Assembly (NCBI GenBank): GCA_934155005.1
Contig: CAKPGR010000015.1
Location: forward strand, 1 to 22,869
Length of the DNA stretch: 22,869 nt
DNA from: an uncultured Bacilli bacterium
GTDB taxonomy: Bacteria; Bacillota_I; Bacilli_A; RF39; UBA660
Direction: 5' to 3'
In this document: positions 22,847-22,869 of the stretch, piece by piece
How the letters are laid out: each line of letters begins with the position of its first letter
Position numbering within the stretch: position 1 is the stretch's first letter
The notes under the pieces: generated by a model
Told to the model about the DNA's origin: nothing
Databases searched by the model: none
The model's input: the letters and a program-made list of their open reading frames with translations, nothing else
Made by a program: the position numbers and the translations under genes

Positions 22847-22869
22847 AGTCAATATTATTATTTGTTTTA
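22847..22869. repeat. Direct repeat, copy 2 (23 nt)
   Basis: Identical to 344-366 and cut by the window edge, so the true repeat may extend further to the right. Confidence 0.85.

Larger units (their letters stand above)
22774..22869 (-). promoter_or_regulatory. Structured leader of the surface-protein gene (repeated leader family, copy 2)
   Basis: It starts with the same 23-nt segment as the leader at the left edge, then a GACT/AGTC hairpin (22823-22826 with 22847-22850) that here holds a longer inner stem (GAGAT with ATTTC), then GTCGG, a run of nine G, and a terminator-like hairpin 20 nt before the ATG. The promoter would lie beyond the right edge. The shared order, rather than the inner bases, is conserved. 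Confidence 0.5.

Noticed and set aside
1..22869. CRISPR array, tRNA genes, insertion sequence or prophage
   Set aside because: No regularly spaced repeats, no tRNA cloverleaf that I could see, no transposase, and the only recombinase is a housekeeping Xer protein. The phage-like tip at 22117-22773 stands alone.

Overview
The window is a very A+T-rich stretch (roughly a quarter G+C by eye) in which every supported gene lies on the minus strand. It uses the standard code, with TGA as stop and TGG for Trp. The gene content (rpsP-khpA, topA-xerC, hemW/rsmE/mtaB, a CotE-type spore coat protein, prepilin-like surface proteins, many single-domain HD and zinc-ribbon proteins) points to a low-GC, probably anaerobic member of the Bacillota. 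It is most likely an uncultured gut-type Bacilli lineage that can sporulate or recently could. The species assignment is inference.

Layout from left to right; transcription runs right to left. 1-402: a type IV prepilin-like gene that runs off the left edge, with promoter and structured leader. 427-1036: rpsP-khpA with promoter and terminator. 1037-1632: cotE with a mother-cell-sigma-like promoter. 1633-5292: a GltS-type transporter, a YtcJ-type amidohydrolase and an HD-domain protein, tightly coupled. 5294-6538: OapA, a four-helix membrane protein, preceded by a 560-nt G+C-rich non-coding stretch that I identify as OLE RNA (Ornate Large Extremophilic RNA) with a near-consensus promoter. 6543-9552: xerC and topA. 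9541-9994: an unknown 133-aa gene whose promoter is flanked by a 9-bp inverted repeat. 10009-12909: three overlapping genes for a 2-hydroxyacyl-CoA dehydratase-type activase and two Cys-containing partner proteins. 12973-14734: two zinc-ribbon membrane proteins. 14804-19685: an operon of an unknown 137-aa protein, hemW, an HD protein, rsmE, a membrane-anchored acidic protein and mtaB. 19697-22089: an ArsR/SmtB-type repressor and a Zn/Cd P-type ATPase with a clear operator. 22091-22869: a surface protein with a coiled-coil stalk, preceded by a leader that resembles the one at the left edge.

Two observations stand out. First, the OLE RNA/oapA pair is a large ribonucleoprotein system known mainly from extremophilic and anaerobic Firmicutes; here it sits between xerC and a transporter operon, with its own promoter and a terminator before oapA. 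Second, the leaders of the two surface-protein genes at opposite ends of the window share a 23-nt identical segment, then a GACU/AGUC hairpin, then a terminator-like hairpin directly before the ribosome binding site. One of these carries a run of nine G. I recognise no described riboswitch in this arrangement; it may be a family of attenuator or phase-variable leaders for surface genes.
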